A stretch of 64,000 nt of DNA from Saccharofermentans sp. (lineage in GTDB: Bacteria; Bacillota; Clostridia; Saccharofermentanales; Saccharofermentanaceae): positions 40,958-104,957 of the forward strand of contig JAEFBB010000004.1 in NCBI GenBank assembly GCA_016292215.1. The letters are read 5' to 3'. Positions within the stretch are counted from its first letter, which is position 1. Each line of letters opens with the position of its first letter. The notes under the pieces were generated by a model, which was not told the DNA's origin, searched no databases, and saw nothing but the letters and a program-made list of their open reading frames with translations. The translations under genes were made by a program, and so were the position numbers. This document shows positions 52,601 to 62,419 of this stretch, one piece after another.

Positions 52601-53715
52601 TATCTTCTGATAGGAAGAATAAGGTAAATGTACTTCTCACCCTCAACAGGCTTAATAATGCAGGGGCCCTGTCCGCCGTTTACTTCAACTCTGATGATCT
52701 CATCATCGATATTCTTAAGAACGTCAAGAACATATCTGGAATTGAAGTCTACATCGATAAGATCGCCTTCAAGACTGATGCTGATATTCTCCTGGAGATT
52801 ACCTCTTGCAGATGTAGCCTGAACTGTAAGCTCAGAAGGATTGTTAGAAAGGAATCTTACAGGGCACTTGCGGTCGTCAGTCATGATGATCAGTGAAGCT
52901 CTGTCAACAGCGTCAAGGAACTGCTTGCGGTTGATAGTGATAACTGTCTTAGGATTCTTGGCGATGATCGAATCGAAATTAATGAACTGGCCTTCGATAA
53001 GACGTGAGATCATTCTTACGTTGCCGATATCGAATAAGAGATTCTGCATTGATGTGTAGATATTGATCTCAGCATCTTCGTCATCACTTAAGATCTTGCT
53101 CATCTCAGTAAGAGCCTTACCGGGAACGATGTAATTGATCTTAGGGAAGTCGCTGCCCATCTCTTCGCGGTTGATAGCCATTCTGAATCCGTCGATGGAA
53201 ACAACTGAAAGGGTAGAGCCGTCGCTTACGATATTGCTTCCTGTAAGAACAGGACGTGAATTATCTCTGGATACTGCGAATATAGTGTGATTGATCATGT
53301 TCTTAAGGATCTTCTGACCCATAACGATCTTCTCAGCTTCGCTCTCATCGATCTCAGGAATCTTCGGGAACGGTTCGGGATCAAGACCTGCGATCTTGAA
53401 CTCAGCCTGTCCGCACTTGATGATAGTCTGGAAATTATTATCTGAAATGATATCTACTTCAGGCTCAGGAAGCTTACGGATGATATCGCCGAAGAACTTG
53501 GAATCAATAACTACAGCGCCCTTCTCTGTAACGGATGCTTCAACATCAGCCTCAATACCGGTCTGAAGATCATAACCGGTAAGCTTAATCTTATTATCAT
53601 CTGAAGCTTCTATAAGGATTCCGTTAAGGATATTTACTGTGCTGTTTGTGGTAACTGCTCTCTGAACTATTGAAACGTTATTGACTAAGTCATCTCTGCT
53701 GCATGTGAACTTCAT
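52600..53715 (-). CDS. dnaN: DNA polymerase III sliding clamp (beta subunit)
   Basis: A 371-residue protein with the three repeated clamp domains. MKFTCSRDDLVNNVSIVQRAV opens domain 1, PEPEVDIISDNNFQTIIKCG and AVSRDNSRPVLTGSNI lie in domains 1-2, and the C-terminal DFNSRYVLDVLKNIDDEIIRVEVNGGQGPCIIKP with YIYLILPIRR is typical. It tethers polymerases and partners to DNA. Follows dnaA across the putative origin segment and overlaps recF by one base. Confidence 0.96.
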   Translation of the reverse strand: MKFTCSRDDLVNNVSIVQRAVTTNSTVNILNGILIEASDDNKIKLTGYDLQTGIEADVEASVTEKGAVVIDSKFFGDIIRKLPEPEVDIISDNNFQTIIKCGQAEFKIAGLDPEPFPKIPEIDESEAEKIVMGQKILKNMINHTIFAVSRDNSRPVLTGSNIVSDGSTLSVVSIDGFRMAINREEMGSDFPKINYIVPGKALTEMSKILSDDEDAEINIYTSMQNLLFDIGNVRMISRLIEGQFINFDSIIAKNPKTVITINRKQFLDAVDRASLIIMTDDRKCPVRFLSNNPSELTVQATSARGNLQENISISLEGDLIDVDFNSRYVLDVLKNIDDEIIRVEVNGGQGPCIIKPVEGEKYIYLILPIRR

Positions 53716-54071
53716 CTAAAGCGTGCCGCCTTTCAATATAAAATATTTTAAACATTATACACTCTTTATAATCTAAAATGTATAGTTTAACAGTGTTATA
53801 AACATTGATTTTTGGGACATTTTCCAGCCCGGGTATTCCGGCTCTGTAGTATTTAAAGATAGCTCTTATCAGCCTTATTATGCTTTGCACAATTGTTCAA
53901 AACTGCCCGAAAACCGTGATTTATATGATAATTTGATTTACAAACCAATGTATAAAATCCGTTTGATCCATGTTCATAAAAATACCCTTTTGAACACTGT
54001 TACATTTGTGAACAATCGGTCTACAGATAATCTACCGGAAGTTTTGAACTTAAGAACAAGAATTGTTCAAA
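53716..54071. other. Candidate oriC segment between dnaA and dnaN
   Basis: A 356-bp AT-rich gap. The dnaN-proximal part (about 53735-53815) is very AT-rich and could be the unwinding element. The dnaA-proximal part has repeated 9-mers: AATTGTTCAA at 53891 and 54061, TTTGAACAC near 53989, TTTGTGAACAA near 54006, and TGTTCATAA near 53970, which differs from the DnaA box TGTGNATAA at one position. No perfect TTATCCACA box is visible, so boxes may be species-adapted. Gene strand bias switches around here. Confidence 0.55.
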
Positions 54072-55409
54072 TCATGTTATGAGCTTATAAATCTCTTCAG
54101 CCTTCTTTTTGAGCTCTTTGTTCTCATCAACGTTGTTGCAGCCGTGCATAACTGTCGTATGCTTACGTCCGCCGAAGATCTGTCCGATCTTCTCATATTT
54201 GATCTCGAGATAGTCTCTGCATATGAACATGGCAACATTTCTGGCCTCTGATATCTCTGCATTTCTGAGCTTTGAAGTGAGCTTGTCAGGTGTCAGATCG
54301 TAGTAGTTTGCGACTGCATTTATAACGATCTCAGGCGTTAAGAACTTCTTCTTGTTAGGTGAGATGATAGGCATAAGGATCTTCTGGATATCATCCAAAG
54401 AGAGCTCGCCGTTGGCAAGCGTTACATAAGAAGAAATGGTATTAAATGCGCCGTTAAGCTGTCTGATATTGGTCGTTACGTTTTCACAGACATAGTCGAT
54501 TATCTCGTCGGATAATGTGAAATTCTCATTTTCGAGCTTGCTTAAGAAGATAGCCTTACGTGTCTCAAAATCCGGCGGCTGGACATCGAACATGATGCCG
54601 TCCTGGAAACGGGAAATGAGCCTGCTGTTGAGCTCTGTGAGGTTGGAAGGAGCCTTGTCGCAGGTGATAACGATCTGCTTGCCTGCTTCGATCAAAGCCT
54701 CGAAAGTATTGAAGAATTCTGTCTGAACGCCTTCCTTGCCGATAAGGAACTGGATATCGTCGATGAGAAGGACGTCTACTGTACGGAATTTCTTACGGAA
54801 ATCAGTGTAATTATTCGTGTTGATGCAGGCGATATAAGCATTTGTAAAAGCCTCGCAAGTCGTGTAGATAACGCGCTTATCGGGCTGCTGCTCAAGGATC
54901 GCATTGCCGATGGCCTTCATAAGGTGGGTCTTGCCGAGACCGGAATTGCCCCAGAGGAAGAAAGGATTTCTCTGCTTCTGGCCGGGCTTGGAAGCTACTG
55001 AAACAGCGGAAGCATGGGCAAAGCGGTTGCAGTCGCCTACGACGAAGTTTGCGAAAGTGAATTCGCCGTTAAGGCCCGTTGAAGTAACGACTTCGCTCTT
55101 AGCCTGTCTTGCGGCCTTTTTCTCGGAATTGACGGAAGCATTGAGGGCATTCTCGTCGCCTGCGAGGATAAACTTAACTGCGCATGACTTGCCTTCATTG
55201 GCTGTCTTAATGGCATTTTCAATGATCTTGTTGAGCTTCTGGCCCTTTACGAGATCGAGGGAATACTCGTCTCTGGCAGCTAAAACAAGCACGTCATTGT
55301 CGCTGTGAACGACAGTCATTTTGCACAGAATCGATTCATAAGTGACAATATTGATATTCTCATCGAATTGCAGAATATCCAGTGCTTTTTCCCAAACAGA
55401 ACTGCCCAT
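54072..55409 (-). CDS. dnaA: Chromosomal replication initiator DnaA
   Basis: A 445-residue initiator from the ATG at 55409 (MGSSVWEKALDIL), preceded by GGAGGGG; the frame extends further upstream but without homology. Domain III AAA+ has Walker A GNSGLGKTHLMKAIGN, Walker B VLLIDDIQFLIGKE and sensor 2 region LNGAFNTISSYV. The C-terminal domain IV carries the DnaA-box recognition motif GGRKHTTVMHGC. It binds origin DnaA boxes and opens the duplex. The sortase gene diverges 110 bp upstream, in place of the usual rpmH. Confidence 0.97.
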   Translation of the reverse strand: MGSSVWEKALDILQFDENINIVTYESILCKMTVVHSDNDVLVLAARDEYSLDLVKGQKLNKIIENAIKTANEGKSCAVKFILAGDENALNASVNSEKKAARQAKSEVVTSTGLNGEFTFANFVVGDCNRFAHASAVSVASKPGQKQRNPFFLWGNSGLGKTHLMKAIGNAILEQQPDKRVIYTTCEAFTNAYIACINTNNYTDFRKKFRTVDVLLIDDIQFLIGKEGVQTEFFNTFEALIEAGKQIVITCDKAPSNLTELNSRLISRFQDGIMFDVQPPDFETRKAIFLSKLENENFTLSDEIIDYVCENVTTNIRQLNGAFNTISSYVTLANGELSLDDIQKILMPIISPNKKKFLTPEIVINAVANYYDLTPDKLTSKLRNAEISEARNVAMFICRDYLEIKYEKIGQIFGGRKHTTVMHGCNNVDENKELKKKAEEIYKLIT

Positions 55410-55519
55410 GTAACCCCTCCGTAACAAAAATGACGTGCGTTTAACATAATAGCACGGTTTGGGGGTATAATGAATAAGCTTTTTATATACAAAAAACCCG
55501 CGGGAATTTAGGCAGGATA

Positions 55520-56476
55520 ATGAAAAAGATCGACAGCAATAACAAGGCGCGTGCCAAACGGAAAGCAACCAGAACCATATTGATTGCTTTTAGTATTGTT
55601 TTATTCATCGTAGGCATTATCCTCGTCATGATCGAGCCTATAAAACGCATGAACAGAAAGAAGATCTCGACGGAAGCTCTGGATTTCATTGAGCATCAGA
55701 TTGAGGCTTCAAATCCCGTAGAAGAACCCCAGATGACGTATGTTGTCCCAAGGACCGGCAATGAGGTGGAAGGGGAAGGCTATGACTTCGGCGAAGAGAC
55801 TGAAGAAGCCGATAATGCTGAGTACGGCGATACGGTCACTTTGAATTCCATCGGCATTCTTAACATCAGTGCGATCAACTGCAGATATTCCGTCTGGGAC
55901 ACGGCTTCACAGGTCTCATTAAGGTACGGCCTCGGTCATTATGTTGATTCTGTAATGCCCGGAGAGATCGGAAATGCGACCATTCTGGGACATAACTACA
56001 GGGACGGCTCCATGTTCCATAAGCTCGGTAATCTGAAGGCAGGAGACGAGGTCAAGTTCACCAGGACTGACGGCGTGGTGCTTACTTTCTACGTTACGGA
56101 GTCAAAGATAATAAGCGCTGACGACCTGCTCAACTACGCCGCAGGCAACATCACGACAGACAGGCAGCTTACGCTCGTGACCTGCACTTATGAATACGGA
56201 AGATACGGCTGGAGAAGGGTAGTCATATGTAAACTTTCAGATGAATGCCTGCCTTATGTGACGGAGGAGACTTCCGCCATAGCTGAGTCAACTCCTGCCG
56301 GGACACAGCCCGATCCCACGGCATCAGGCTCTTCAGAGCCCGCGGATACCAGCCCGGAGCCTACTGATGAACCGGCGGTACCGCCTGAGACATCGGCAGA
56401 GAACACCACGGAGACGACACCGGCACCTGAGGTTCAGACGGAGTCTACGGAAACAAATTCAGAAAATACCCCATAA
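55520..56476 (+). CDS. Sortase family transpeptidase with Thr/Pro/Glu-rich tail
   Basis: A 318-residue membrane enzyme. A transmembrane helix lies at residues 18-38, the sortase barrel at about 105-240. The catalytic residues are H158 (ILGHNYRDGS), C222 (TLVTCTYEYGRYG) and an Arg at 232-233 (WRRVVI). Residues 250-318 are a low-complexity Thr/Pro/Glu/Ser tail, unusual in sortases. The short TLVTCTYE motif and the lack of a pilin neighbour favour class D/E over class B/C. It would attach surface proteins to the cell wall. TATAAT at 55466-55471 is a possible -10. Diverges from dnaA. Confidence 0.87.
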   Translation: MKKIDSNNKARAKRKATRTILIAFSIVLFIVGIILVMIEPIKRMNRKKISTEALDFIEHQIEASNPVEEPQMTYVVPRTGNEVEGEGYDFGEETEEADNAEYGDTVTLNSIGILNISAINCRYSVWDTASQVSLRYGLGHYVDSVMPGEIGNATILGHNYRDGSMFHKLGNLKAGDEVKFTRTDGVVLTFYVTESKIISADDLLNYAAGNITTDRQLTLVTCTYEYGRYGWRRVVICKLSDECLPYVTEETSAIAESTPAGTQPDPTASGSSEPADTSPEPTDEPAVPPETSAENTTETTPAPEVQTESTETNSENTP

Positions 56477-56554
56477 AAGAATAATTCTGTTATAATTGGC
56501 GCGGGTTATAAATAATAACAACTATTAAGGCAATAAATTTTCGGAGGATTTTAT

Positions 56555-57835
56555 ATGGTAACGGCAATAGTTGGCGCTAACTGGGGCGACGAGGGCAAGG
56601 GCAAGATCACTGACCTTCTCGCGAGCGAGTCTGATATCGTAATCAGATTCCAGGGTGGAGCAAATGCAGGACACACCATAATCAATGACCACGGAAGATT
56701 CGCACTTCATCTTATGCCTTCCGGCGTATGTCACGAGAATATCGTAAACATCATCGGCAACGGCGTTGCGCTGGACATCCGCAAGTTTATCAACGAATAC
56801 AATTCGATCAAAGAGCAGGGTCTTAACCCCCAGCTTCTCGTATCTGACAGAGTTCAGGTCGTTATGCCTTATCACGTTGATTTCGATAAGTTCGAAGAAG
56901 AGAGACTGGGCGGCAAGGCTTTCGGATCCACAAAGTCCGGTATCGCTCCTTTCTTCTCAGACAAATACGCTAAGATCGGTTTCCAGGTATCCGAGCTTTT
57001 CGATGAGGCTGCTTTGAAGGAAAAGATCGACAGAGTGCTTGAGATCAAGAACGCTCTGCTCGTTAACCTCTATCACAAGGATCCCATCAATGCTGACGAG
57101 CTCTTAGCTGAGATGCTCGAGCAGGGAAGACTCATCAAGCCTTTCGTTACAAACACTCAGGCTTACCTCTATGAGGCTATCAAGGAAGGCAAGAAGATCC
57201 TCCTCGAAGGCCAGCTCGGCACAATGAAGGATCCCGACATGGGCATCTATCCGATGGTTACTTCTTCTTCCACACTGGCAGGCTACGGCTGCGTAGGCGC
57301 AGGCATCCCGCCTTATGAGATCAAGAAGATCGTTGTAGTTACAAAGGCTTATTCTTCCGCTGTAGGCGGCGGCGCTTTCGTATCTGAGATCTTGGACGAA
57401 GCAGTTGCAAAAGAGCTCAGAGACAGAGGCGGCGACAAGGGTGAGTACGGCGCAACAACAGGACGCCCGAGAAGAGTCGGCTGGTTTGACTGCGTCGCTA
57501 CACGTTACGGCGTAAGACTTCAGGGCGGCACGGACGTTGCCCTCACAAACCTCGACGTATTGGGCTACCTCGATAAGATCCCTGTCTGCACAGCTTATGA
57601 GATCGACGGCGTTATCACAAAGGATTTCCCGAATCCCACACAGCTTGACAGATGCAAGCCCGTTATCGAGTACCTGCCTTCATGGAAGGGCAAGGGCGAG
57701 ATCAGAGGACTCACAGAATACGACAAGCTCCCCAAGGAAGCTCAGGATTATGTTGAGTTCATCGAAAAGGAGATCGGCGTCCACATCTCTATCGTTTCAA
57801 CCGGACCCGTCAGAGAAGAGATCATCAGAAGATAA
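56555..57835 (+). CDS. purA: Adenylosuccinate synthetase
   Basis: A 426-residue GTP-dependent enzyme joining IMP and aspartate, the first step to AMP. VGANWGDEGKGKITDLL is the P-loop with catalytic Asp; GGANAGHTIINDHGRFALHLMPSG carries the catalytic His; QLGTMKDPDMGIYPMVTSSS is the P-loop-like GTP region, and TTGRPRRVGWFD the base-binding Arg region. GGAGGATTTTAT precedes the ATG. First of three plus-strand genes; guaA lies 1.9 kb downstream, giving a small AMP/GMP purine cluster. Confidence 0.97.
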   Translation: MVTAIVGANWGDEGKGKITDLLASESDIVIRFQGGANAGHTIINDHGRFALHLMPSGVCHENIVNIIGNGVALDIRKFINEYNSIKEQGLNPQLLVSDRVQVVMPYHVDFDKFEEERLGGKAFGSTKSGIAPFFSDKYAKIGFQVSELFDEAALKEKIDRVLEIKNALLVNLYHKDPINADELLAEMLEQGRLIKPFVTNTQAYLYEAIKEGKKILLEGQLGTMKDPDMGIYPMVTSSSTLAGYGCVGAGIPPYEIKKIVVVTKAYSSAVGGGAFVSEILDEAVAKELRDRGGDKGEYGATTGRPRRVGWFDCVATRYGVRLQGGTDVALTNLDVLGYLDKIPVCTAYEIDGVITKDFPNPTQLDRCKPVIEYLPSWKGKGEIRGLTEYDKLPKEAQDYVEFIEKEIGVHISIVSTGPVREEIIRR

Positions 57836-57876
57836 TTTCTCTTAAGGGTTCTCCCCGCATCAGGAGTGCTTAAAAG

Positions 57877-59610
57877 ATGAAAATAACCCGGTACAGAGCA
57901 GTAGAACTATTGTTGACTACAGCTTTGTTGCTGGGTTTTATTTTGTCATCAGGGTGCTCAGGGTGCAGCATAAACTTGTTGGATTATGATCACTATTCTC
58001 CCGAACAGGTTGAAAGCGTGATAAGTTATTTCATCGAGAAATTCGGTGAAGGTGATTCGGACGTTGTGGAAGATCTTGTGGAAGATGGTTTTGAATGTGA
58101 TTTCAAGACAGGTCCCAAAGAAGAAGTCATGCTGAGGATGGCGTCCAGGACTGACATCCGTGAGTTTGTTAGTATCGATGTCGACAAAAAGGCAAATGAA
58201 GCGAAGGCAAAGGTTAAGATCTCTTATGTCAATGCCCAGAATATCGTTTTCAATTACGAAAACTACGGCAAGACCAAGGAGCAGTATTTTGAATTGATCG
58301 ACAAAGCTGTTCTGGAAACGAAAACATTGAAATTTAAGCTCTTTTACGTCCCATCCGAGGGAGCATGGTATATCACTAAAGATTCGGCTGAGGATTATAA
58401 AACGCTCTTCGATCTGTCTACCCAGCTCAATATGATCATGATGAGCGAAGAAGATGCCAGCCTACTCTTCAGCAGAGCAATAGACCGCTTTGCCGAAGGC
58501 GATTTTGACAGCCGCGAATGTCCGCTCGATATCTATACCGTCAGATATTTCGATTCCTGTTATACCGATGATGAAGTCGTAAATGAAGGCGCAAGGGAAT
58601 TCGCCAAAGCATATTTCAAGTACATCAGAGATCACAGATATACTATCCATATAGACGACGATAACCATTACCGGGCAGTGCTTTCAGGGTATGCTCCGTC
58701 ATCTAGTGAGATATTGGAATATGTCTCAAGTGATGAATGCGTTGTAGCAGATTACATAGTCCGCATGAGACTTGTCAGCGCGGCCAGAAGAGACGTCCAG
58801 CCGGATACTTTACAAAGCTCTATCGACGCGGATATTTACAAGAATCTCGCAAAGAAGATCCCTGAGATGTCACCGGAAGATTTCCGCGTCAATCTCAGGA
58901 TAGTAGTGGATTACGATCCGTATACGAACAAGAGCTACGAACGCCTTGAAGTATCCGATGAGACCACCGGTTTGATCATTCCGATCGATTGGTGGGAAGC
59001 GCAAGAAGCGCTCGAACGCACTCCCGAGCAGGAGTTCAGATGCCGCGAAAAGGCCTGCAAAGACCTGCTTGCTTCAGGCGAGATCTCCCAGGAAAAATAC
59101 GATATCTATATGATCGCCATCGAGCGTGACAGATATATCTATTCGGGCGGAAGTACTTCCGATTATGAGTTCCTGCGGTATGCAGAATGGGAAGGCACTG
59201 ACGAATACCCGAACCAGGCAGTCGAAGTCATTGAAGTGCTTCCTGATTTTTCTGACGGACAGCTCGTATACGGAGAATCGGCTTTCGATAAAAACGGCTA
59301 CTATATCCATTACAGCAAGGAGCCCGGCTGGCTTAATACCGCAGGCTACAATCTGAGCGACGATACAGTAACCGTTATGCTCAAGTACGACTGCAAATTC
59401 GCCAAGGACACAATCCTTATCGCTGACTGGTACATCGACGGTGAAGAGTACGGTGATTCCATTGTTTTCACTGTTGAAGAAGACGATACGGACACATTTG
59501 TTTTCCAGATGCCCAGAGAGCAGATCGGAAGATACGGCAAGTACGAATTCCGTCTATGGGAAGAAGACCATAATCACGTTATCGCATATGTAATTCTTTC
59601 CCAAACATAA
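57877..59610 (+). CDS. Large lipoprotein of unknown function
   Basis: A 577-residue lipoprotein: signal peptide ending in lipobox LSSGC (C27). Residues 40-170 look like a DUF4878/SnoaL-like helical-strand domain (SPEQVESVISYFIEKFGEGDSDVVEDLVEDG), repeated loosely at about 190-330. Residues about 470-577 form an all-beta domain (VTVMLKYDCKFAKDTILIADWYIDG, RYGKYEFRLWEEDHNHVIAY) that may be Ig-like. AGGAG lies before the ATG. Probably cell-surface exposed. No function can be assigned; it sits between purA and guaA on the same strand. Confidence 0.75.
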   Translation: MKITRYRAVELLLTTALLLGFILSSGCSGCSINLLDYDHYSPEQVESVISYFIEKFGEGDSDVVEDLVEDGFECDFKTGPKEEVMLRMASRTDIREFVSIDVDKKANEAKAKVKISYVNAQNIVFNYENYGKTKEQYFELIDKAVLETKTLKFKLFYVPSEGAWYITKDSAEDYKTLFDLSTQLNMIMMSEEDASLLFSRAIDRFAEGDFDSRECPLDIYTVRYFDSCYTDDEVVNEGAREFAKAYFKYIRDHRYTIHIDDDNHYRAVLSGYAPSSSEILEYVSSDECVVADYIVRMRLVSAARRDVQPDTLQSSIDADIYKNLAKKIPEMSPEDFRVNLRIVVDYDPYTNKSYERLEVSDETTGLIIPIDWWEAQEALERTPEQEFRCREKACKDLLASGEISQEKYDIYMIAIERDRYIYSGGSTSDYEFLRYAEWEGTDEYPNQAVEVIEVLPDFSDGQLVYGESAFDKNGYYIHYSKEPGWLNTAGYNLSDDTVTVMLKYDCKFAKDTILIADWYIDGEEYGDSIVFTVEEDDTDTFVFQMPREQIGRYGKYEFRLWEEDHNHVIAYVILSQT

Positions 59611-59715
59611 GCGTCTGAAAAGGCCGTGATTTGCACTAAAAAACAAACGAAAATTGTTAATGTGCAGAGTATAATAATCGCATATAATTCCAACTGATTC
59701 CGGGGAGGAAGTTCC

Positions 59716-61257
59716 ATGGCGCAGGAGATGATCCTCGTCCTCGATTTTGGAGGACAGTATAACCAGCTTATCGCAAGAAGAGTAAGAGAGCTCTCTGTCT
59801 ACAGTGAAGTCAGACCGCACACCATGAGCCTCGAAGAGATAAAGGCCCTCAACCCCGCGGGAATCATCCTCACAGGCGGCCCCAGCACAGTATACGAAGA
59901 CGACGCTCCGAAGTGCTCTCCCGAACTCTTTAAGCTCGGCATCCCGGTCCTCGGTATCTGCTACGGCGCACAGCTCATGAACTATTTGCTCGGCGGTGAA
60001 GTTAAGTCCGCACCCGTCAGAGAATACGGCCACACAGACGTCACGATCGATACAGAAGCAAAGCTCTTCAAGGGTGTCCTTCCCAAGACAGTCTGCTGGA
60101 TGAGCCACACAGTCTACATCGCAAAGCCCGCGCCCGGCTTTAAGATCACGGCTCACACAGAGGTCTGCCCTGTCGCTGCAGCCGAGAACGTTGAAGAGAA
60201 TCTTTACTGCGTACAGTTCCACCCCGAAGTTGTCCACACAGTCGAAGGCACCACAATGCTTGCAAACTTCGTTAAGGACGTCTGCAAGTGCAAGTGCGAC
60301 TGGAAGATGGATTCATTCGTTGAGACATCGATTAAAGAGATCCGCGAAAAGGTCGGCACAGGCCGCGTCCTCTGCGCACTCTCCGGCGGCGTAGATTCAT
60401 CCGTTGCAGCAGTTCTCCTCTCAAAGGCAGTCGGCAAGCAGCTCACATGCGTTTTCGTTGACCACGGACTTCTGCGTAAGAACGAAGGCGACGAAGTAGA
60501 AGCAGTCTTCGGCCCCGAAGGTCCTTACGATCTTAACTTCATCAGAGTCAATGCCCAGGAGCGCTTCTATTCCAAGCTCGCAGGCGTAACCGAACCCGAG
60601 CAGAAGCGTAAGATCATCGGCGAAGAATTCATCAGAGTCTTCGAAGAAGAAGCCAAGAAAGTAGGCGCTGTCGACTTCCTCGTACAGGGCACCATCTATC
60701 CTGACGTTATCGAATCCGGCCTCGGCAAGAGCGCCGTAATCAAGTCTCACCACAACGTAGGCGGACTTCCCGACTACGTAGATTTCAAAGAGATCATCGA
60801 GCCTTTAAGACTCCTCTTTAAGGACGAAGTAAGAAAAGCAGGCCTTGAGCTCGGAATCCCCGAGAACTTAGTCTTCCGTCAGCCGTTCCCGGGTCCCGGA
60901 CTTGCTATCCGCATCATCGGTGAAGTGACTGCAGAGAAGGTAAAGCTTGTTCAGGATGCAGATGCGATCTTCAGAAGAGAGATGCAGCTTGCAGGATTCG
61001 ATAAGTACGCAAATCAGTACTTCGTAGCACTCACGAATATGCGTTCCGTAGGCTGCATGGGCGACGAGAGAACATACGATTACGCATGCCTCTTACGCGC
61101 TGTCACCACCACAGACTTCATGACCGCTGAAGCAGCAGAGCTTCCCTGGTCTCTCATCAATAAGGTCACCAGCAGGATCGTAAACGAAGTCAAGGGCATC
61201 AGCCGCGTCTTCTACGACTGCACAGGCAAGCCGCCGGCAACGATAGAACTCGAATAA
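59716..61257 (+). CDS. guaA: GMP synthase (glutamine-hydrolysing)
   Basis: A 513-residue enzyme converting XMP to GMP. The class I glutamine amidotransferase has the nucleophile in [13 protein letters not shown] and the His/Glu in QFHPEVVHT. The ATP pyrophosphatase P-loop is [16 protein letters not shown]. The C-terminal dimerisation domain ends [28 protein letters not shown] precedes the ATG; TATAAT at 59670-59675 is a likely -10. No purine riboswitch is visible in the leader. The extreme 3' end is a known integration site for genomic islands, and accessory DNA starts right after it here. Confidence 0.97.
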   Translation: MAQEMILVLDFGGQYNQLIARRVRELSVYSEVRPHTMSLEEIKALNPAGIILTGGPSTVYEDDAPKCSPELFKLGIPVLGICYGAQLMNYLLGGEVKSAPVREYGHTDVTIDTEAKLFKGVLPKTVCWMSHTVYIAKPAPGFKITAHTEVCPVAAAENVEENLYCVQFHPEVVHTVEGTTMLANFVKDVCKCKCDWKMDSFVETSIKEIREKVGTGRVLCALSGGVDSSVAAVLLSKAVGKQLTCVFVDHGLLRKNEGDEVEAVFGPEGPYDLNFIRVNAQERFYSKLAGVTEPEQKRKIIGEEFIRVFEEEAKKVGAVDFLVQGTIYPDVIESGLGKSAVIKSHHNVGGLPDYVDFKEIIEPLRLLFKDEVRKAGLELGIPENLVFRQPFPGPGLAIRIIGEVTAEKVKLVQDADAIFRREMQLAGFDKYANQYFVALTNMRSVGCMGDERTYDYACLLRAVTTTDFMTAEAAELPWSLINKVTSRIVNEVKGISRVFYDCTGKPPATIELE

Positions 61258-61383
61258 TCGCATGGCTTCTGAAAGTCAATAAAATAAGGCATTTCAAGAA
61301 ATTGAGTTCGTCTCGGATAATAATCGGATAATATGATTATTCTTGAATTATTCCGGGTAGCAACAGGTTAACATATTATAAGG

Positions 61384-61420
61384 GCGCTGCTGACTTACAA
61401 GATCGGCAGCGTTTTTTGTT
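61384..61420 (+). terminator. Terminator of guaA
   Basis: GCGCTGC/GGCAGCGT with TTTTTT, about 130 bp after the guaA stop. The stretch between contains AT-rich sequence without a gene. Confidence 0.85.
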
Positions 61421-61736
61421 GTCCGGAAGTACCGGAAGCAGGATCCGCCGCCGATCGGATCTTGACAACTCAATACGCTGCTAGTCTTTGTTTCGTTTAT
61501 TCTTCACAAAGCGGTATTGCTTGGATTGTTGCTTTTGTCGAAGATTATTACAATTTTGAATATTATGTCCAAATTGGCCCTCTCCCATTACTTAATAGTG
61601 AGAGGTACAGTTCATTTATCATCATGTCAGATTTGTGGTGAGTTATATCGTATATAGAACTTTTTTCAAAAATCATGCACAATATCGACCTTTCCCACTG
61701 CTTAATGGTAGAAGGATGATTCTCTCTATTATCGTT

Positions 61737-61764
61737 CCAGTTGTTAACTACAGTTAACAACTGG
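61737..61764. repeat. Perfect 12-bp palindrome
   Basis: CCAGTTGTTAAC, TACA, GTTAACAACTGG: a 28-bp element with perfect arms and a 4-nt loop, between array units 2 and 3. The CAGTTG core recurs in the terminator at 61894. Candidate recombinase or regulator site. Confidence 0.7.
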
Positions 61765-61893
61765 AGGGCTATTTGAAAAAAATTTCAAAATCTTGTCCCA
61801 TTTGGCCTTCTCCCACACCTTAATAATGAGAGGTGATATATCCGATCACAATAGCTGCATCATCTCTTTTGACAGCAAATAGCAAGAATACAG

Positions 61894-61937
61894 GACTTCA
61901 GTTGTAACACCATACCGGTTCAACTGGAGTTTTTTTG
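61894..61937 (+). terminator. Terminator inside the hairpin array
   Basis: ACTTCAGTTG pairs with CAACTGGAGT (one G-T), followed by seven T. It would end a transcript covering array units 1-3. Confidence 0.75.
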
Positions 61938-62419
61938 CGTAAACACCCCGCAAAAACAGAGGTCAATGTCCAGTAGTAGTGAAGGGAGATTTATCCGGGA
62001 TGACATCCTAAACAAAGCATTGAACATTTTTTGTTTAGCCAGACCCCCTAATTTTGCCTTCTCCCAGTCCCTCTTAGTGAAGGGAGATTTATCGGGAACG
62101 ACATCTTGCACAAAACATGGAAGTGATTTTTGTTAACCGACCCCGCATAAATTTGCCCTCTCCCATTTCTAGTAAGTGAAGGGACATTACAGAACTGAAC
62201 GAAGGAAGTTTGTGCAAATGAACAAAGCAAAAACGGGCTGTCAAAAAGCTTCCTTTGTCCAGTAAGAGTGAAGGGTTATATAGCCGGGATGACTTTTTAT
62301 ACAAAAACAAAAGCAATTTTTTGTAAGCCACCCCCTTCATTTTCAGCCTCTCCCATTCCTTACAGGTGAAGAGGCACATAAAACCCTTCGAGGACTTTGA
62401 CAACTGAATAAACAAACTA

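Larger units (their letters stand above)
61579..62374 (+). repeat. Array of about eight hairpin repeats with covarying arms
   Basis: Units lie at 61579-61605, 61689-61715, 61806-61833, about 61961-61987, 62057-62085, 62156-62183, 62249-62275 and 62347-62374, spaced 91-160 bp. Consensus: a CCTYTCCCA left side, a CTTA-containing middle and GTGAAGRGA right side. The arms change together: CCTCTC/GAGAGG, CCTTC/GAAGG, CCCT/AGGG and CCTCT/AGAGG. In the last five units the following spacer is also related (GATTTATCCGGGATGAC, later ATTTTTTGTtaacC then CCCC and ATTTTGCC). It has no coding potential that I trust. Confidence 0.8.

Noticed and set aside
53716..54071. Classic cluster of TTATCCACA DnaA boxes
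   Set aside because: No perfect copies occur; only one near match and TTGTTCAA-type repeats, so origin assignment stays tentative.
59611..59715. Guanine riboswitch before guaA
   Set aside because: The conserved purine-core sequence is not present and the leader is too short.
61579..62374. CRISPR array
   Set aside because: Repeats are imperfect, with changing arms; spacing is 91-160 bp; spacers are related to each other; no cas genes are present.
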